A program made the translations under genes and the position numbers. This document shows, one piece after another, positions 60,978 to 64,000 of a stretch of 64,000 bases of DNA; the first letter of the stretch is position 1; each line of letters begins with the position of its first letter. Origin of the DNA: Planctomycetota bacterium (GTDB lineage Bacteria > Planctomycetota > UBA8742 > UBA2392); NCBI GenBank assembly GCA_027493625.1, contig JAOSKM010000001.1, positions 1,517,489-1,581,488 of the forward strand, read 5' to 3'. Below the pieces are notes generated by a model, which had not been told where the DNA came from, made no database searches, and saw only the letters and a program-made list of their open reading frames with translations.

Positions 60978-61559
60978 ATGAACAATATCCGTGTGCTTGC
61001 AGGCGGGTTGGTGGTGATCGTGCTGGCCCTGGCGGGCGGCACCGGCTACCTCATCTACGAGCGCATCCAGAACGAGGTCAACGTCGATCCCAAGGCCACC
61101 AAGCAGGACATCATCGAGCTCAAGGCCGAGCAGGCCGAAACCAAGAAGGACGTCGGCGCGCTGAAGGAAAGCGACAAGGTCCAGAGCGCAAAGATTTCGG
61201 TGCTCGAGGACGAGGTGGCCGTGCTGAAGGTCAAGGACGAGCAGAAGACCAAGCTGATCGAAAAGCTGGAGCAGGACAAGGCATCAAAAGAAGAACTGGA
61301 CGCGGTAAAGGCCGAGCAGGCCAAAGACCGTGAGCGCATGGATGCCGCAGCAGCCGAGCTGGAACAGGCGAAGAAAGAGCGCAAGGAAATCCGAGACCAG
61401 TTGAAGGCCCAGGGTGAGCGCATCGACGAGCAGGAGAAGAAGCTCGAAGAGCTCGAGAAGAAAGGCGACGCCCGCGACCAGGAACTCGCCGCACTGCGCG
61501 CAGAATTGGCCGAATTGAAGAAGCAACTCGGCCTCGGCGAGCCGGTACCCGAAAACTAA
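60978..61559 (+). CDS. Membrane-anchored coiled-coil protein (193 aa)
   Basis: 193 residues from ATG 60978 with GGAGG upstream. N-terminal anchor: VLAGGLVVIVLALAGGTGYL. The rest is a continuous coiled coil (DIIELKAEQAETKKDVGALK, KLIEKLEQDKASKEELDAVK, KKERKEIRDQLKAQGERIDE) ending GLGEPVPEN. Probably a single-pass envelope protein, linked in the operon with the large fusion protein, which also has a long coiled coil; they might interact. Function unknown. Confidence 0.65.
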   Translation: MNNIRVLAGGLVVIVLALAGGTGYLIYERIQNEVNVDPKATKQDIIELKAEQAETKKDVGALKESDKVQSAKISVLEDEVAVLKVKDEQKTKLIEKLEQDKASKEELDAVKAEQAKDRERMDAAAAELEQAKKERKEIRDQLKAQGERIDEQEKKLEELEKKGDARDQELAALRAELAELKKQLGLGEPVPEN

Positions 61560-61569
61560 CGCTGAACCT

Positions 61570-61613
61570 GTCGCGCCGGAATCGGCGCGACCGCCGATAG
61601 GATTGTCAGCGCC
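61570..61613. repeat. 42-base dispersed repeat, copy 2
   Basis: GTCGCGCCGGAATCGGCGCGACCGCCGATAGGATTGTCAGCGCC; near-identical to 14371-14412 in the same orientation. Located between two convergent genes. Confidence 0.6.
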
Positions 61614-61638
61614 ACTTGATCCGTGTCTCCACCAAACA

Positions 61639-61666
61639 CAACCGCCGCGCTTTCGCGCGGCGGTTG
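61639..61666. terminator. Bidirectional hairpin terminator
   Basis: CAACCGCCGCGC and its exact complement (12-bp stem, loop TTTC), followed by TTGTTTGT. It lies between the convergent coiled-coil gene (+) and beta-propeller gene (-). Confidence 0.7.
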
Positions 61667-61681
61667 TTGTTTGTGGCTTTG

Positions 61682-63562
61682 CTAATCCTTCAGCTCGATC
61701 TGCCAGACCGAAATGTCGCCGTCGCTAGGCTCGCCGGTCTTGGTGTTGGCGTCGATCCACTGCAGCATCGTCGCCAGGTCCGTGATCTTGCGCGCGTCCT
61801 TGGCTTCCTGCAGGCCGCCCTTGGCCACGTCCTTGGCGCCGTCTTCCGCCAGCTCGATTGCCTCAACCGTGGGGTTGTAGTCCTCAAGCTTGGTGACGCC
61901 GTTGTACCAGTAGCCCCAGTAGCGCTGGCCGTTGCGGCTGCCGGTGTAGCTTTGGCCCACAATCGTGAGGGTCTTGCCGGTGATGAACGCGCCCTTGATG
62001 CGGTGCTCGCCGTTTTCATCGGGGCCGGTGCCGGTGTAGTAGAAGGCGCTCCACTTTTCAGTGCCGTCGGCCGTGCTCAGGCCCAGCAGCAGGCCGTCGC
62101 CGCCGGCGGTGTCGTACACACCGGAGGCGCCCAGGCGCCCGCCGACCAGCACGGTGTCGCCGACCACGCGCACCAGGTGGGTGTTGTTTCGGTCGCCCGC
62201 GGTGCCTGTGTAGGTCTTGCCCCAGGCCAGGTTGCCGTCCGGGCTGAACTTGGCGGCGCTGAAAAAGGTAGTGGCGCCGCGGCGGTCGAGGCTGGCGTAG
62301 ATGTTGCCCTCGGCGTCCAGGTCAACGCAGTTCACGTTGCTGCCGCGCCCGAGGTCAAGCCGGCGCGCCCACGCGATCTTCGGCGCGTCGCCGTCGCAGC
62401 CGGTGGCCTTCAACAGGAAGGCGCGGTCAGCCGCCAGGCCGCCGATCACCACGCTGCCGTCGGCGCCCGCCGCGATGCCGTAGCCGCGGTCGTTGGTGCC
62501 CGGGGTGATGTCGATGCTGCGCTGGAACGCAAGGTTACCGTCGGCCGCATTGAAGCCGAGCAACAGCACTTCACCGAAGCTGAAGCCGGTCACGAACACG
62601 CGCCCGCCGCGAACGGTAAGGCCGTAGGCCTCGGCATGGTGGCGACCCAGGACTGACTTGGCCCACTCGGGGCGCCAGAGTTTTTCCCACACCGGCTCGC
62701 CGGTCTTGGCGTCGATCTTCATCACCAGCGCCGAAAGCACGCTGTTCGATTTGTCCGGGCTGGTCGCGCCGCAAAGGTACAGGCCGCCCTCGCCGTCCAG
62801 CGCAAGGCTGTTGGCGGTACCGCCCGTCTCGGCGTTCTGGCCGCTGTCGGGGCTGTGGTCGCGGAAGCCGCCGTTCCACAGCTTCGCCCACGCCAGGCTG
62901 CCGTCGGCGTTGATGCGCCCGTAAATGATGTCGGTGCTGAAGCGGTCAACGATCTGGGTGGCCTGGCCGCTGAAGTAGATGTTGCCCTCGGCGTCGCCCA
63001 CGGCCGTGCTCAGCAGCTCGTCGGTCTTCACGCCGCCGAACAGCTTGTGCAGCTTGGTTGCGCCGTGGCTGAAGAACTTGGCGTTCTCGCGGCCGCGGCC
63101 GGCGAGCTTGAGGGTGAAGGTCTTGTCGGTGTCGTAGGTGAAGGTCAGGGTCGCGTTGCGTTCCCCGCTTTCAACCGGGTAGAAGCGCACCTTCAGGGCG
63201 AACGAGCCCTTGGAAGCCTCCAGCTTGGTTTCCGTGAACTCGAGCGGGCTGCGCTTGATTTCGTTCTTGAGCAGCGTGAACTCTTCGTCCATCACGCCCT
63301 CGGCGCGGGTCAGCTCAACCTTGTTGAGCGTCATCTCGGCGCTGGTCTTGTTGTAGAACGTGACGACCTGCAGCGACTCGCTGAACAGCGCCAGCGAGTT
63401 GGTCTCCGAGTTCATCGGGATCCAGTACCGGTCGCCATCCTTGAACTCCATGCCCTCGGCCATCGCAACCGGCACGGTGGCCTGCGCCAGCGTGGCCGGG
63501 GCCTGCCAGACGGCCGCCAGAACCAGCGAAGCCGCTACCCCCAAGGCGAATGCACGCATCAT
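61682..63562 (-). CDS. Secreted beta-propeller protein with N-terminal Ig-like domain
   Basis: 626 residues from ATG 63562. Signal peptide ALGVAASLVLAAVWQAPATL. Residues about 40-160 form an Ig-like ASH/DUF1573-style domain (VVTFYNKTSAEMTLNKVELT; FALKVRFYPVESGERNATLT). The rest is a beta-propeller with 'DG/GN-LxW-K' blades of the SBBP/PQQ-like type (INADGSLAWAKLWNGGFRDH; FSPDGNLAWGKTYTGTAGDR), with GGTANSLALDGEGGLYLCGA typical of such surface proteins. It lacks an obvious sorting tail. Probably extracellular; ligand unknown. Confidence 0.78.
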   Translation of the reverse strand: MMRAFALGVAASLVLAAVWQAPATLAQATVPVAMAEGMEFKDGDRYWIPMNSETNSLALFSESLQVVTFYNKTSAEMTLNKVELTRAEGVMDEEFTLLKNEIKRSPLEFTETKLEASKGSFALKVRFYPVESGERNATLTFTYDTDKTFTLKLAGRGRENAKFFSHGATKLHKLFGGVKTDELLSTAVGDAEGNIYFSGQATQIVDRFSTDIIYGRINADGSLAWAKLWNGGFRDHSPDSGQNAETGGTANSLALDGEGGLYLCGATSPDKSNSVLSALVMKIDAKTGEPVWEKLWRPEWAKSVLGRHHAEAYGLTVRGGRVFVTGFSFGEVLLLGFNAADGNLAFQRSIDITPGTNDRGYGIAAGADGSVVIGGLAADRAFLLKATGCDGDAPKIAWARRLDLGRGSNVNCVDLDAEGNIYASLDRRGATTFFSAAKFSPDGNLAWGKTYTGTAGDRNNTHLVRVVGDTVLVGGRLGASGVYDTAGGDGLLLGLSTADGTEKWSAFYYTGTGPDENGEHRIKGAFITGKTLTIVGQSYTGSRNGQRYWGYWYNGVTKLEDYNPTVEAIELAEDGAKDVAKGGLQEAKDARKITDLATMLQWIDANTKTGEPSDGDISVWQIELKD

Positions 63563-63680
63563 TGCCTCCTGTCGTATTGTTTCGGTGATTGTGAGCGAGG
63601 CGTTAACTTAGACCTGATGCATAACGAGTCAATGCCGGTAATGCTTCAGGCGTGAATCGTCGTGATGAGCCGGAATCGGT

Positions 63681-64000
63681 CTAGCTGCCGCTGCTGACGT
63701 CGCGGAACAGCAGCGTCAGCTGCATGGTGGGCTCGGTGGGCAGGGCGTCTTCTTCCGTGGTGCCGCTGTCGGTCGGGGCAGTGGTGTCCGAACCCGCGTC
63801 GGTTCCCGCGTCCGTGGCAGGTTGCGCCGGCTGCGCGTTGGGGTCCGCGGTGCGGCGGTAGACCGCGCGAATGGTGTGCGTCACCTTCCCCACGGTGGCC
63901 GCGGCCAGCACCTCGAACACCGTGCTGCGCACCACCAGCCAGGGGCGCATGGCGTTGTAGATCTCTTCCGTGAATCCCTCGATCTCCGCGGCCGGCTGCT
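63681..64000 (-). CDS. Partial protein at right edge, possibly type II secretion GspK-like C-terminus
   Basis: The frame is open to the window edge (reading AAEIEGFTEEIYNAMRPWLV in its first part), and ends at 63681. VRSTVFEVLAAATVGKVTHT then IRAVYRR is like the C-terminal strand of GspK minor pseudopilins or similar periplasmic proteins, followed by a Thr/Ala/Asp/Gly-rich disordered segment and a last beta-strand (TMQLTLLFRDVSSGS). The N-terminus lies outside the window, so identity is a weak guess. Confidence 0.45.
   Translation of the reverse strand, partial: QPAAEIEGFTEEIYNAMRPWLVVRSTVFEVLAAATVGKVTHTIRAVYRRTADPNAQPAQPATDAGTDAGSDTTAPTDSGTTEEDALPTEPTMQLTLLFRDVSSGS

Overview
The window is a high-GC, densely coded bacterial chromosome segment. 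Several traits point towards a Planctomycetota-like or related PVC-type genome: FecR-like and fused sigma/anti-sigma proteins, an integrase with a long non-catalytic C-terminal tail, many dispersed 'CCACGAAGG'-type repeats, and many secreted or lipoprotein genes of unknown function. No rRNA or marker gene fixes the taxon, so this is a moderate-to-low-confidence inference. No CRISPR array is seen.

Layout. 1-14.4 kb: a left-edge DUF6941-like gene; an operon on the minus strand (ECF sigma factor, membrane anti-sigma-like protein with a jelly-roll-like C-terminus, GH44 glycosidase lipoprotein) that looks like a polysaccharide-sensing circuit; a truncated M14 carboxypeptidase; a small cluster with a possible HK97-fold capsid-like protein; then a Nudix hydrolase, two lipoproteins (one an esterase) and a TIGR01777 epimerase. 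14.47-27.60 kb: a 13.1-kb island integrated into the anticodon arm of a tRNA-Leu(UAA) gene. It carries two excisionase-type HTH proteins, a primase/polymerase-like protein, a terminase-small-subunit-like HTH protein, a chain of translationally coupled small genes, three overlapping tyrosine recombinases and a fourth, tRNA-proximal integrase. The integrase reading frame runs through the attachment site, so integration swaps its C-terminus. No capsid, portal or large terminase is visible, so it looks like a satellite-type element or a decayed prophage.

27.6-49 kb: housekeeping and accessory genes (D-threonine aldolase/D-serine dehydratase family, DedA, TolC-like, LeuA-family synthase, RDD, Nudix, Phd/ParE-type toxin-antitoxin, BaiN-family flavoprotein, histidine phosphatase, ferredoxin-MBL fusion, GluQRS, Leu/Glu dehydrogenase, EamA transporter, secretin-N-like protein). 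Two intact insertion sequences lie here: an IS630-type inside a dispersed repeat, and an IS1595-type that splits a membrane-protein gene. Several families of dispersed repeats fill the gaps, and palindromic repeats are inserted in frame in two coding genes.

49-64 kb: a minus-strand set of four secreted/lipoprotein genes; a plus-strand core cluster ribH-nusB-ftsY followed by an unusual 1316-residue protein that combines sigma-like, anti-sigma-like, transmembrane, FecR-like, PDZ-like and coiled-coil parts; a secreted beta-propeller protein; and a right-edge partial gene.

A recurring oddity is that about ten genes are broken by a single-base shift, most often at a short homopolymer, and in each case a one-base repair restores one frame of the right length. 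This suggests indel errors in the assembly more than gene decay, so frames in those genes should be treated as provisional.
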